Numbered from the stretch's first letter, positions 53,047 to 61,706 are shown. The stretch: 64,000 nt of DNA from Microvirga sp. TS319 (GCF_041276405.1 NZ_JBGGGT010000002.1:526001-590000), one strand, 5' to 3'. Translations and numbers: made by a program. The notes: generated by a model from the sequence alone, not told the origin.

Positions 53047-54224
53047 GGCTTCACGAAGAGCTGGCGCGGCACGTTGGAGAGGCACTCGACGCCGGTTTCG
53101 GTGATGAGAATGCTCTCGGTAATCTCCAGGCCCATGTCTTCGAGCCAGAGGCCCGTCATGAAGTGGAACGTCATTCCGGGCTTGAGTTCGGTCCTGTCGC
53201 CGGGGCGCAGGCTCATGGTGCGCTCGCCCCAATCCGGCGGATAGCTCAGGCCGATGGGATAGCCCGTGCGGTTGTCCTTCACGATGCCGTAGCGCTTGAG
53301 GACCGCGAAGAACGCATTGGCGATGTCCTCGCAGACATTGCCGGGCCTGGCGGCCGCGAGGCCTTCCTCCATGCCTTCCAGCACGGCCTTCTCGGCATCG
53401 AGGAAGGCCTGGGTCGGCTTGCCCAGGAAGACGGTGCGTGAGAGCGGGCAGTGATAGCGCTTGTAGCAGCCCGCGATCTCGAAGAACGTGCCTTCGCCCT
53501 TCTGCATCGGGCGGTCGTCCCAGGTCAGGTGCGGGGCGGATGCCTCCTCGCCCGAGGGCAGGAGCGGAACGATGGCCGGGTAGTCGCCGCCGAAGCCGTC
53601 GACGCCGCGAATGCCCGCATCGTAGATCTCGGCCACGAGATCGCATTTGCGCAGGCCCGGCTCGGCCTTCTCCAGGATGCGCCGGTGCATCGCCTCGACG
53701 ATGCGGCCGGCCTTCCTCATGTAGTCGATCTCGGTCGCGCTCTTGACCGCGCGCTGCCAGTTCACGAGCGACAGGGAATCCTTGAACGTGGCGTTCGGCA
53801 GATGCTTCGTCAGCGACAGGAAGGCGGCGGCGGAGAAATAGTAATTGTCCATCTCGACCGCGATGACGCCCTTATCCCAGCCGCGCTCCTCGATGATCCC
53901 GGACAGGTAGTCCATCGGGTGGCGTTCCGTCGACTGCACGTAGTGGTCCGGGTAGCCGATGATGTTGTCGTGGGCGAGATAGGCGGTGCGCTTCGCGCCG
54001 TTAGCGTCCTGGCCGCGGCCGAACCAGATCGGCTCGCCCTGCGGGGGCACCAGCACGCATTGATGCACGTAGAACGACCAGCCGTCGTAGCCCGTCAACC
54101 AGTGCATGTTGGACGGGTCGGTGACGATCAAGAGATCGATCCCGGCCATTTCCATCGCCTTGCGCGTCTTGGCGAGGCGCTCGGCATATTCCTCTCGGCT
54201 GAAATTGAGATGGGGCGCGCTCAC
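53043..54224 (-). CDS. doeA: Ectoine hydrolase DoeA (EutD)
   Basis: The 393-residue M24-peptidase-like protein has the DoeA hallmarks TDPSNMHWLTGYDGWSFYVHQ, FGRGQDANGAKRTAYL, and GFGGDYPAIVPLLPSGEEASAPHLTW. GYPIGLSYPPDWGERTMSL follows later. It opens the ectoine ring to N-acetyl-diaminobutyrate in the cytosol. The start is coupled to the preceding eutC by an ATGA overlap. Length and motifs are complete. Confidence 0.95.
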   Translation of the reverse strand: MSAPHLNFSREEYAERLAKTRKAMEMAGIDLLIVTDPSNMHWLTGYDGWSFYVHQCVLVPPQGEPIWFGRGQDANGAKRTAYLAHDNIIGYPDHYVQSTERHPMDYLSGIIEERGWDKGVIAVEMDNYYFSAAAFLSLTKHLPNATFKDSLSLVNWQRAVKSATEIDYMRKAGRIVEAMHRRILEKAEPGLRKCDLVAEIYDAGIRGVDGFGGDYPAIVPLLPSGEEASAPHLTWDDRPMQKGEGTFFEIAGCYKRYHCPLSRTVFLGKPTQAFLDAEKAVLEGMEEGLAAARPGNVCEDIANAFFAVLKRYGIVKDNRTGYPIGLSYPPDWGERTMSLRPGDRTELKPGMTFHFMTGLWLEDMGLEITESILITETGVECLSNVPRQLFVKP

Positions 54225-55234
54225 AGAAGGTCTCCCGTTGATGTCTTCGTATCGATGGATCGGCCCGCTCCGGCCGATTGGGCGCGAGCGTGGGCGAGGG
54301 TGGCGATGGCGGTGTCCTGGACGCCCGTTCCGGTGAGGTCGCAGAGGGTGATCTCCTCAGGGTCGGTTCGGCCCGGCGCCTGTCCGGCGATGACCTGTCC
54401 CAGTTCCGGGAAGGACCTTTCCGCTTCGATCAGGCCGGACCGGATCGCATGATGCAGCTCGCCGAGGCGGCGCGTCTGCGCCAGGCTGTCGGCGACGTAG
54501 CGGACGCGGGTCAGGATCGTGGGGTCGATCTCGTTCTTGTGTTCGGAATCGGACCCCATGGCCGTGACGTGCTGGCCGGGCCTGAGCCACTGCGCCTCCA
54601 GGATCGGCTGTTCGGCCGGGGTCGTCGTGACGATGATATCCGCGTCCGCGCAGGCGGCCTGCGGGGTCGGGACCGCTTCGACCGCGATGCCGAGGGCCGC
54701 GGAAAGGTCGCGGGCCGCGGCCTCCGCCCTGGCGAAGTCCCGCGCCCAGATGCGCGCCTGCCGGATCGGACGGACGAGGGTGAGGGCCTCGAGCTGCAGG
54801 CGGGCCTGGATGCCGGCGCCGAAGATCGCGGCATTATGCGAATCCTCCCGCGACAGGTGCTTGGCTGCCACCGCTCCGGCAGCGGCCGTGCGCACATCGG
54901 TGAGATAGCCGTTGTCGAGCAGCAGGGCCTTCACGAGGCCGGTCTTGGTGCTGAACAGGATCATCAGCCCGTTGAGGCTCGGCAGGCCGAGCTTCGGGTT
55001 GTTGAAGAAGCCGGGGCTCACCTTGATGGCGAAGCCCTCGAGGCCGGGAACATAGGCGGTCTTGACATCGACCTCGCCGCGCTCTTCCACGAGATCGAGC
55101 CGCAGGATCGGCGGCATCACGACGGGCCTCGTGGCAAGCGCCGCGAAGGCGTTCTCGACGCATTCGACCGCGCTCGCGTCGAGCCGCACGATGCGACGCA
55201 GATCCGGTTCCGTGAGCACGAGCATGTCAGTCAC
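54221..55234 (-). CDS. eutC: Ectoine utilisation protein EutC (ornithine cyclodeaminase family)
   Basis: The 337-residue NAD-binding protein has the ornithine cyclodeaminase/mu-crystallin fold: FAIKVSPGFFNNPKLGLPSLNG, LTDVRTAAAGAVAAKHL, and the Rossmann motif AAIFGAGIQARLQLEAL. I prefer the GTG at 55234, which overlaps the eutB stop as GTGA; an ATG at 55225 is the alternative. EutABC are proposed to convert 5-hydroxyectoine to ectoine. It sits between eutB and doeA. Confidence 0.92.
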   Translation of the reverse strand: MTDMLVLTEPDLRRIVRLDASAVECVENAFAALATRPVVMPPILRLDLVEERGEVDVKTAYVPGLEGFAIKVSPGFFNNPKLGLPSLNGLMILFSTKTGLVKALLLDNGYLTDVRTAAAGAVAAKHLSREDSHNAAIFGAGIQARLQLEALTLVRPIRQARIWARDFARAEAAARDLSAALGIAVEAVPTPQAACADADIIVTTTPAEQPILEAQWLRPGQHVTAMGSDSEHKNEIDPTILTRVRYVADSLAQTRRLGELHHAIRSGLIEAERSFPELGQVIAGQAPGRTDPEEITLCDLTGTGVQDTAIATLAHARAQSAGAGRSIDTKTSTGDLL

Positions 55235-56232
55235 AGGGTTCGTCCTTTGGCCGCGCCGGCGGCCTTCATGGTTGCGTTCACGATGGTCGCGTGCCGCGCC
55301 TCGTCGATGTTGCGTCCTGAGACGAGGGCGACGGTCGGGCCTCTCACGGCGATCCTGTTTGCCAGGAGCGCCGCGATGCCGACCGCGCCCGCTCCCTCCG
55401 CCGTTTCGCCTTCCTCCGTGAAGGCGTGGCGGATGCCCTCGGCGATCTCCTCCTCCGACAGCAGCACGACGTCGTCGAGGAGGTCGCGGCACATGGCGAA
55501 GGTGTAGCGGTTGTCGAGGCCGATGCCGCCGCCAAGCGAATCGGCGAGGGTTTCCACTTCCTCGACCTGGACGGGCTTTCCCGCATTCAAGCTCGCATGC
55601 ATGGCGGCTCCGCGCGCCATTGAGACGCCGATCACCCGCGCCTGCGGCAGCCTGCTCTTGATGGCGGCGGCGACGCCAGCCGCCAATCCGCCCCCGGAGA
55701 GGGGCACGAGGACGAGTTCCGTGTCGAGGCGCGCCTCGGCGATCTCCAGGCCGATCGTGCCCTGGCCCGCGATCACGTCCGCATGGTCGAAGGGCGGGAT
55801 GGCCGTCAGGCCTTCCTGGCGCACGAGGCGCTCGACCTCGTCCTGCGCGTCGTCCTGCGAGCGGCCGACGATGCGCACCTCGGCCCCCAGCGCGCGCACC
55901 GCCTCGACCTTGTTGGCGGGCACGAGGGCCGACATGCAGATCACGGCCCGCACGCCCTCGGCCTGCGCCGCGTGGGCGAGCGCGCGGCCGTGATTGCCGG
56001 TCGAGGCCGTCACGAGACCGCGACGGCGTGCCTTGTCGCTCAAGGAGAGAACCGCGTTCGTCGCGCCGCGCAACTTGAAGCTGCCGGTGAGCTGACGGCT
56101 TTCGAGCTTGAGGTAGACCGGGACGCCGCAGCGGGCGGAGAGGCTTAAGGACGAGACCAGCGGGGTGGGTCCGATGCGGCCGGCGATGCGGCCCCGCGCC
56201 TCGGCGATCCTGTCGATCCCCACCGCGATCAT
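55231..56232 (-). CDS. eutB: Hydroxyectoine utilisation dehydratase EutB (PLP, threonine dehydratase-like)
   Basis: The 333-residue fold-type II PLP enzyme has the cofactor lysine in GSFKLRGATNAV, SGNHGRA-like TASTGNHGRALA, and the phosphate loop PLSGGGLAAGVAAAI. The ATG at 56232 gives the family's normal N-terminus (IAVGIDRIAEARGRI); longer frames upstream are arginine-rich and unlikely. It is the first gene of the catabolic operon, about 250 bp from enuR. It is thought to act with EutA and EutC on 5-hydroxyectoine, but no eutA is seen in this window. Confidence 0.92.
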   Translation of the reverse strand: MIAVGIDRIAEARGRIAGRIGPTPLVSSLSLSARCGVPVYLKLESRQLTGSFKLRGATNAVLSLSDKARRRGLVTASTGNHGRALAHAAQAEGVRAVICMSALVPANKVEAVRALGAEVRIVGRSQDDAQDEVERLVRQEGLTAIPPFDHADVIAGQGTIGLEIAEARLDTELVLVPLSGGGLAAGVAAAIKSRLPQARVIGVSMARGAAMHASLNAGKPVQVEEVETLADSLGGGIGLDNRYTFAMCRDLLDDVVLLSEEEIAEGIRHAFTEEGETAEGAGAVGIAALLANRIAVRGPTVALVSGRNIDEARHATIVNATMKAAGAAKGRTL

Positions 56233-56416
56233 GGCCGGGACCCCGCTGCGGGGACGCCGCTGGATGGAATGGAGGACACGAGACCGGCGCGTGCGCTCGG
56301 GGCCTCGGATTGAACTGCTCCAGGGGTGAGCATCCCTGTGTGGACTGCGTACATCCATCACCTCTTGTCAGGACAAAGCGATGGTGTGTCGCACCAGGTT
56401 TCATGTCAATGTTTAT

Positions 56417-56432
56417 ATTGTCATGAAACAAT
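56417..56432. promoter_or_regulatory. Possible operator upstream of eutB
   Basis: The dyad ATTGT, 6 nt, ACAAT lies in an AT-rich patch of the 250-bp space between enuR and eutB. It could be part of the eutB promoter or an EnuR site. Assignment is tentative. Confidence 0.3.
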
Positions 56433-56482
56433 TATGCGGGAAAAGACGAGGCCTTTGCACGCACATGCGCGGCGACGTGGGT

Positions 56483-57967
56483 CTACGTGATGGTGCCCGC
56501 GTCGAAATACGCGATGGTGCCCGCATCGAAGACAGGCGGCAGCTGCTCGAACGTCTCGGCGATGGTCTGGAGGGAGCGGCCGAGGGTCGCGTGGGACAGG
56601 TGTCCGCCCAGGCAGATGCGGATGCCGCCGGGACTGTCGGGGCCCGACTTGAAGGGATCGGAGGGGGTCACGGCGACGTTCTTCTGAGCCAGCATCCGCA
56701 CGAGGCCGTCCTCTGTCCACCGGGGCGGCACCTTGAGCCAGGCGCAGAGCGACAGGGGATGGGCCTGGGCGACATGCTCCTTGAGGATCTCGGCCACCAT
56801 CGCCTGCCGCGCCCGGGCTTCCTTGCGCTGCAAGGCGACGAGCCTCTCGGCCGTGCCATCCTCGACCCACAGGGTCGCAAGCTCGGCGGGCAGGTTGGTG
56901 GCGCTCCAGGACGTCACGCGCATGATGCTCGCGGCCCGGATCGTGTATTGCGACGGCACCACCAGATAGCCGACGCGCAGCCCCGTCAGGACCGATTTCG
57001 TGAAGCTCGTCACGAAGAACCCGAGCTCGGGAAGCAGGTTCGCGAAGGATGGGAGGGGCGTCTCCACGAGGGGCTTGTAGACCTCGTCCTCCACGACGTA
57101 GACGCCGTAACGGCGCGCCACCTCGGCGATGGCCCTGCGCCGCGCCGCCCCCATGACGTGGCTCGTCGGATTGCCGAGCGTCGGGATGAGCACGAGCGCG
57201 GTGACGCCCCCGGCCGCGCAGGCCTCCTCGAAGGCCTCCACCAGAATGCCTTCCCGGTCGGTGGGCAGGCCCCGCAAGGTGAAGCCCAGAACGTTGGAAA
57301 GGCCGATGATGCCGTGATCGGTCAGGTTCTCGGTCAGCACGATCTCGCCCGGGCGGACGATGGCGGCGACCGCCAGGAACAGACCATGGGCCGCCCCGTT
57401 GGTGATCAGGATGCGGTCCGTCGAGGCCTCGACGCCAAGGGCCTTGAGCCATTCCCGCGCAGCAGTGCGGTGGCGCTCCAGTCCGGCGATGGGGCGGCAG
57501 GGGCGCATGAAGGCGCTGGCGTCGCCTTGGGCGAGCCGCCGCAGCACCGTCCGGGACGCATCCTCGTGGGCCTCGGTATAGACGGCCCTGATGATCGAGA
57601 GGTCCACGGTCTCGCCGGGGTCGCGATCGAGCATGAAGCGATCGGCCTTCTCGGTGACCCGGCTGCGGACGAAGGTGCCCCGGCCGACCTCGCCCCGCAG
57701 ATAGCCGCGCCGCTCGGCCTCCTTGTAGCTGAGACTCACCGTCTGCACAGACACCCCGAGCTGCCGCGCAAGGTCCCGGTGGGTGGGCATGCGCGCATGG
57801 GCCGGCAGGACCTCCGCGTCGATATCCGCGATGATCCGCTCCGTCAGCAGCCGGTGCTTCGTCACCCCTTTCCGCTTGGTCAGCCCTGGCCGCCAATCCA
57901 CCACGAGCCCTTCCTCCGAATCGATCAAGGCGTCCCGGCTGGCTTGGAGGTGAGGAAGCTCACGCAT
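56483..57967 (-). CDS. enuR: MocR/GntR-type regulator EnuR (EhuR)
   Basis: The 494-residue protein joins a winged helix-turn-helix (MPTHRDLARQLGVSVQTVSLSYKEAERRGYLRGEVGRGTF) to an aminotransferase-like domain. The PLP lysine lies in SFTKSVLTGLRVGY. In Ruegeria and related bacteria, EnuR represses ectoine catabolism until PLP-bound intermediates derived from ectoine relieve it. It lies upstream of eutB on the same strand and divergent from asnC. The C-terminus holds an 8-residue near-duplication (FDAGTIAY then FDAGTIT). The start is uncertain because no clear ribosome binding site precedes it. Confidence 0.92.
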   Translation of the reverse strand: MRELPHLQASRDALIDSEEGLVVDWRPGLTKRKGVTKHRLLTERIIADIDAEVLPAHARMPTHRDLARQLGVSVQTVSLSYKEAERRGYLRGEVGRGTFVRSRVTEKADRFMLDRDPGETVDLSIIRAVYTEAHEDASRTVLRRLAQGDASAFMRPCRPIAGLERHRTAAREWLKALGVEASTDRILITNGAAHGLFLAVAAIVRPGEIVLTENLTDHGIIGLSNVLGFTLRGLPTDREGILVEAFEEACAAGGVTALVLIPTLGNPTSHVMGAARRRAIAEVARRYGVYVVEDEVYKPLVETPLPSFANLLPELGFFVTSFTKSVLTGLRVGYLVVPSQYTIRAASIMRVTSWSATNLPAELATLWVEDGTAERLVALQRKEARARQAMVAEILKEHVAQAHPLSLCAWLKVPPRWTEDGLVRMLAQKNVAVTPSDPFKSGPDSPGGIRICLGGHLSHATLGRSLQTIAETFEQLPPVFDAGTIAYFDAGTIT

Positions 57968-57994
57968 AGGATTGTCTCAAGCGATTGCAATGGA

Positions 57995-58005
57995 GTAATC
58001 ATTAC
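57995..58005. promoter_or_regulatory. Dyad in the enuR-asnC divergent promoter
   Basis: GTAAT-C-ATTAC is a perfect 11-bp dyad in the 63-bp gap between the divergent enuR and asnC starts. It is a plausible binding site for one of these two regulators. Confidence 0.4.
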
Positions 58006-58030
58006 ATTGGATTGGAACTCTGGAATAGTC

Positions 58031-58510
58031 ATGAAACTCGACAAAATCGACTTGAAGATCCTTGCGGCTCTCCAGAGCGACGGCCGGATGACCAAGTTGC
58101 GGCTTGCCGAGGCCGTCAACCTGTCGCCCACGGCATGCTGGGAGCGTCTCAGCCGTCTCGAAAGAAGCGGGGTGATCACCGGCTACACGGCCCGCATCAA
58201 TGCCGACAAACTGGTGCGCCGTACGACGGTTCTCGTCGAAATCATGCTCAAGAGCCACCAGCAATCCGATTTCCAGCGCTTCGAGGCGGCTGTCTTGAAG
58301 GAACCCGCGATCGTCTCTTGTGACGCAACGGGCGGGGGAGTCGACTACATCCTCAAGATCGTCTCCGAGGATATCGATTCCTATCAGAGATTGATCGATA
58401 GGCTGCTGACTCTCGACCTAGGGATCGAGCGATATTTCACATATGTGGTGACAAAAAACGTTAAGACTGCCGACCCTCTCGTGGGCCTGCTGCCCACGGA
58501 GGTAGGGTAG
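58031..58510 (+). CDS. Lrp/AsnC family regulator of ectoine catabolism (DoeX-type)
   Basis: The 159-residue protein has an N-terminal helix-turn-helix (MTKLRLAEAVNLSPTACWERLSRLERSGVI) and a C-terminal RAM domain (ILKIVSEDIDSYQRLIDRLLTLDLGI). AsnC-type genes (asnC, doeX) are a standard part of ectoine degradation clusters, where they act as activators. It diverges from enuR with only 63 bp between the starts. Sequence and length are normal. Confidence 0.92.
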   Translation: MKLDKIDLKILAALQSDGRMTKLRLAEAVNLSPTACWERLSRLERSGVITGYTARINADKLVRRTTVLVEIMLKSHQQSDFQRFEAAVLKEPAIVSCDATGGGVDYILKIVSEDIDSYQRLIDRLLTLDLGIERYFTYVVTKNVKTADPLVGLLPTEVG

Positions 58511-58613
58511 GAGGCAAGGAAGTGATTGGTATTCTGATGTCTTGGAATGCGATCTGACCTGAGCCAGTCTTTGTGGTACGCTTGCGGACAACATGACTTG
58601 ATGGGAGCGTAAC

Positions 58614-58859
58614 ATGCCGAGACCACCAGGAGGACGCCGGCCGGTCGATCCTTTGAAGGCTGCCGAGGCAGCGTTTAAGAAAGTCACGACAAAGCCTGTC
58701 GCAGGGCCGGCCAAAGCTCCCGCGATCCCGGGCGTCAAAGAGACGGTTACACTGCGCATCGATCAGGATGTGCTCGAATTCTTCCAACAGGATGGTCCAG
58801 GTTGGCAAGACCGCATCAACGCCGCCCTCCGAAGGGTCTCGGGTAAGTCCGAAGACTAG
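58614..58859 (+). CDS. BrnA-like antitoxin (orphan)
   Basis: The 81-residue protein has a basic, proline/alanine-rich N-terminus. The C-terminal half (VTLRIDQDVLEFFQQDGPGWQDRINAALR) matches the ribbon-helix-helix-like end of BrnA antitoxins. No BrnT toxin gene is seen next to it. It could regulate DNA on its own or pair with a distant toxin. The stop codon TAG is the first triplet of a dispersed repeat. Confidence 0.7.
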   Translation: MPRPPGGRRPVDPLKAAEAAFKKVTTKPVAGPAKAPAIPGVKETVTLRIDQDVLEFFQQDGPGWQDRINAALRRVSGKSED

Positions 58860-58992
58860 AGCCTCGGACGTGAGAAGTGGATTTGCACTTTTGGGATTCC
58901 ATCCGATGCCCCCACTCCAGAACAGCGCATCGTTCTCGCGAAAAAACCGGGTTCGCTTTTTCGCACGATGCGCGAGCACATCGCGCCGAGCC
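58857..58992. repeat. Dispersed palindromic repeats after the BrnA-like gene
   Basis: The block starts TAGAGCCTCGGACGTGAG and ends with a GCGCATCG ... CGATGCGC dyad about 50 bp long (58937-58977). The second module is the reverse complement of one at 60832-60882. It begins inside the BrnA-like stop codon. Confidence 0.75.
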
Positions 58993-59153
58993 GTGGACCA
59001 GGGATCCGAACGGCCCCATCGGTAAAAGGAAGGGCCCTTCTGCCCCAGCAACGCTCGCCCCCCTTGTGCCCGGGATCCAGATGGGCTTCCTGATTGCCCG
59101 ATTCGTGTGGCGCCCCATAATGTGTCTTCTGCGTCAGCCAGTCGGCGGAAGCC

Positions 59154-59555
59154 ATGACCACCGAGTTTGCATGCCTTGCCTGGACGCTCGTCCTCGCACT
59201 CGTTCAAATTCTCCTTGCCGCCATGTTGCGCACGGGCGAGACGGGAGTGAACTACAACGTGGGTGCGCGTGACGCTGAAGGACCGCCTGTTGGCAAGATC
59301 ACAGGGCGTCTTCAGCGCGCCCAAAGGAACCTCTTCGAGACGTTGCCCGTCTTCGCCGTCGGCATCATTATCGCCCATATCGCCGGTCGAAGCGGGGCGC
59401 TGACCTGGTGGGGAGCGGTGCTCTATTTCTGGGCTCGTGTCGTCTATCTGCCTCTTTATGCTTTTGGGGTCCCTTACCTCAGAACGCTGGTGTGGCTTGT
59501 ATCCCTGGTCGGGATCATTCTCATCCTGATCGCGATCCTGCGTCCGGTCCCGTGA
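59154..59555 (+). CDS. MAPEG family membrane protein
   Basis: The 133-residue protein has four hydrophobic segments and the MAPEG pattern EFACLAWTLVLALVQILLAAMLRTGE, then LQRAQRNLFETLPVFAVGII with the RxxxNxxE stretch. WARVVYLPLYAFGVPYLRTLVW follows. Family members include glutathione S-transferases and related enzymes of eicosanoid metabolism in animals; in bacteria the role is unclear. Start at the ATG at 59154. Confidence 0.88.
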   Translation: MTTEFACLAWTLVLALVQILLAAMLRTGETGVNYNVGARDAEGPPVGKITGRLQRAQRNLFETLPVFAVGIIIAHIAGRSGALTWWGAVLYFWARVVYLPLYAFGVPYLRTLVWLVSLVGIILILIAILRPVP

Positions 59556-59585
59556 CGGAGACAAACGCAGGAGCCGCGATTTCAG

Positions 59586-59775
59586 GAGCTAGAGCATCGG
59601 ACGCAAAAGTGGGGACCGGTTTTGCGTGAAAAGATGCTCAAAAGCATCGACTTACAGCATCCGATGTGCGTTCGATTTCACGTCCGGTGCTGTCGTCCAT
59701 CGGACGCGGGAAGTGGATTTGCTCTTTTGGCATTCCATCCGATGCTCCCGTCTTGGAAAGAGCGCATCGGTCATT
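59586..59775. repeat. Dispersed palindromic repeats after the MAPEG gene
   Basis: Modules include TAGAGCATCGGACGCAAAAG at 59590, ATTTCACGTCCGGTGCTGTC, and CATCGGACGCGGGAAGTGG near 59698. They overlap no supported gene. Confidence 0.75.
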
Positions 59776-59782
59776 CCCTGGA

Positions 59783-60379
59783 TCAGCAGGCGATCTGGGC
59801 TCCTGTCATGTGAACGGGCGTAATGGGCTTGACGTCCCGGCCATGGATAGCACAGGTCAGGCGTGCCTCCGAGCGGCATTGAGGGCCGTTCGAGGGCCCA
59901 ACTCTCGGTCCCACGGAAAACTGGACAGTTATCTCTCCCGGGGCCGTTTCCAGGAATCCTGCCACCGAGGACAACCAGGTTTGGGCCACGAGGTCATCTG
60001 TCGCGTTCGCTTCGTTCAGCGCATATCCAACGCAGGCCGCTGCGGCCTCCTCCGGGCGAAGAGGCTCGGGCGCGACCGGTTGCGCAATTGCCGACGCCGT
60101 TTCGATGTCGTGACCTTGCTTTTCGTCGGATAAGCGAGGGGCTGAAGTCTCCGGGTCGCCACGGAACCCATTGACCACCGAGAGTGCCAGGATGGCGAAG
60201 ACAAACGTCTGGAGCGGGATGCGTTTCAGCTTGCTGAGAAGCGGGGCGCGGCTGAAGAGAACAGCCCTATAGAGATAGGCGAATACGGCAATGAGCAGAA
60301 TGAAAATGATCGTTCGGAGCATGAGAGATCGTGCCTGCGCGAAATCGTGCGAAGTGGACGGCTTATCGTGGGAACTCAC
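59783..60379 (-). CDS. Hypothetical membrane-anchored protein
   Basis: The 198-residue product, or about 179 if translation starts at the ATG at 60322, has two hydrophobic segments in its first third (IIFILLIAVFAYLYRAVLF and FVFAILALSVV). A soluble domain follows, with paired cysteines (AACVGYAL, PQCRSEARLTCAIHGRDV, GAQIAC) that could form disulfides in the periplasm. Function is unknown. The GTG start at 60379 lacks a clear ribosome binding site. Gene status is supported by codon character rather than by homology. Confidence 0.5.
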   Translation of the reverse strand: MSSHDKPSTSHDFAQARSLMLRTIIFILLIAVFAYLYRAVLFSRAPLLSKLKRIPLQTFVFAILALSVVNGFRGDPETSAPRLSDEKQGHDIETASAIAQPVAPEPLRPEEAAAACVGYALNEANATDDLVAQTWLSSVAGFLETAPGEITVQFSVGPRVGPSNGPQCRSEARLTCAIHGRDVKPITPVHMTGAQIAC

Positions 60380-60491
60380 TGAGTCCAGAGCAGGATCCGC
60401 GATTAGGTCCAGCCGGGCTCATTTCCGGCTTTCGCGGTTAACAATGTCTGAAGAATTGCCTTGAGGGGGATAGGCTTCCCGCCGCCGATAA

Positions 60492-60547
60492 CCCGTTCGC
60501 CCGTTCGCCCGTTCGCCCGTTCGCCCGTTCGCCCGTTCGTCCGTTTC
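60492..60547. repeat. Tandem octamer repeat (CCCGTTCG x6)
   Basis: Six perfect copies of CCCGTTCG (60492-60539) are followed by a degenerate seventh. The period of 8 is not a multiple of 3, so copy-number change would shift any frame across it. Confidence 0.9.
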
Positions 60548-60831
60548 ATCGGGAGGCGTGGTTGAAGCTGAAACTTATTTGGGCTTGGGAGTGGAATCTC
60601 AGGGCGTCCGGCGAGAGTGTCCCATGGCTCTATCCGGCAATATTCACGACGATGGTGTCCATATTTGCTGCAACGCGAGGAAAAGGTTCCTCGTCGGTCG
60701 ACCGGGTTCATGCACAGAATGCAGGTCGCGCCGCCTGCGGGTTCCGCCAGGTTACCGTGTGCGTCGCGCAATCCTTATCGATGGGAGCAAAAGCGTCATT
60801 TGAAGCAACGAAGATCACGCTGCTCCCGTGC

Positions 60832-60950
60832 AAGCGCATCGTGCGAAAAAGTGGTCCCGGTTTTTCGCCAGAACGATGCGCTCTTTCCAAGAAGGGAGCA
60901 TCGAATTGATCCCAAAAGTGGATTCCACTTTTCACGTCCGATGCTCTAGC
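60832..60950. repeat. Dispersed palindromic repeats
   Basis: A GCGCATCG ... CGATGCGC module (60834-60882) is followed by one ending CACGTCCGATGCTCTA, which is the reverse complement of the AGCATCGGACGTG module. Confidence 0.8.
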
Positions 60951-61168
60951 CATCCCATTCTCATTGAAGAAGGCAGGATATGAAGGAGCCGCCTGCTTCG
61001 AAAAAATGAGATAAGGAAGAGCATGTAGTTGTCGCAGCGGCGCACTCAAAAGCGCAAATTGTGTTACTCTTCTTTCCTACTGTTTCTTTACAGGTATTGA
61101 GTTCTGTTAATATCTTCTCAAGGGCTGAGCATGCTATCCTTTCCGTTGGGAAGATAGGGGCACGACAG

Positions 61169-61603
61169 ATGACGGATGATGAAGTTGAGGCGGTCGCGCA
61201 GGAGCTTGCGAAGGTGGGAGGCTCCTCATGGTATCCCGGGCGCACCCCTGGGACACTGCTGAGAGCCGTCAGTGAACGGTATTTGGATAGAGCCCGTGTC
61301 GCCATCGCGGCCCTTGATCGCTTCAGGGCCGCAGCGAATGCCAGCGTGGCGGCGACGGAGCCTGCCTCGTCGAGAGAGTTGCCCGTCGATAGAGCTCGCA
61401 CGCAGGAGCTTCGAGTTGGTACGATCGTCGTCTATCGGCCGCCGGGTGATCAGAGAGCAATTGCCTGCAGGATAGAACGGATCGAGGCTCATCGGGCCTA
61501 CCTTGTTCCCGTTCCCCAATCGGATGTCGGTTGGGTCTCTCTTGAGAACCTTCAACCTCTGAGCGCTCATGACATGTCCGCTGCGGCCAGAGACTTGGCT
61601 TAG
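61169..61603 (+). CDS. Hypothetical protein
   Basis: The 144-residue product is read from the ATG at 61169 (MTDDEVEAVAQELAKVGGSSWYPGR). An in-frame start at 61061 would add an unlikely hydrophobic leader. The N-terminal part is helical, and the second half (VGTIVVYRPPGDQRAIACRIERIEAHRAYLVPVPQSDVGWVSLENL) resembles a small beta-barrel like those in KOW or similar nucleic-acid or protein-binding domains. Function is unknown. The TAG stop is the leading triplet of a dispersed repeat (TAGAGCATCGGACGC). Confidence 0.6.
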   Translation: MTDDEVEAVAQELAKVGGSSWYPGRTPGTLLRAVSERYLDRARVAIAALDRFRAAANASVAATEPASSRELPVDRARTQELRVGTIVVYRPPGDQRAIACRIERIEAHRAYLVPVPQSDVGWVSLENLQPLSAHDMSAAARDLA

Positions 61604-61706
61604 AGCATCGGACGCAAAGGTGGGAACCGGTTTTGCGTGAAAAGATGCTCAAGACCATAGACTGACAGCGTCGGACGTGAGTTCGATTTCACGTCCGACG
61701 CTGTAG
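61601..61706. repeat. Dispersed palindromic repeats starting in a stop codon
   Basis: TAGAGCATCGGACGC begins with the stop codon of the preceding gene, and the block ends with an inverted module (GCGTCGGACGTGAG with TTTCACGTCCGACGC). Confidence 0.8.

Larger units (their letters stand above)
60380..61168. other. Repeat-rich intergenic stretch
   Basis: This stretch holds an octamer tandem repeat at 60492-60547 and dispersed palindromic modules at about 60832-60950. Short frames exist (such as a minus-strand frame across the octamers), but their translations are repetitive or lack protein character, so no gene is called. The stretch around 60960-61150 is AT-richer and presumably carries the promoter for the gene at 61169. 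Confidence 0.5.

Noticed and set aside
56381..58510. 709-codon plus-strand frame ending in the AsnC regulator
   Set aside because: Only the last 160 codons, from the ATG at 58031, are real. The rest is the complement of enuR.
60403..60771. Minus-strand frame of 122 codons across the octamer repeat
   Set aside because: Its middle is a repeat translation (RTGERANG units) and the rest lacks protein character.
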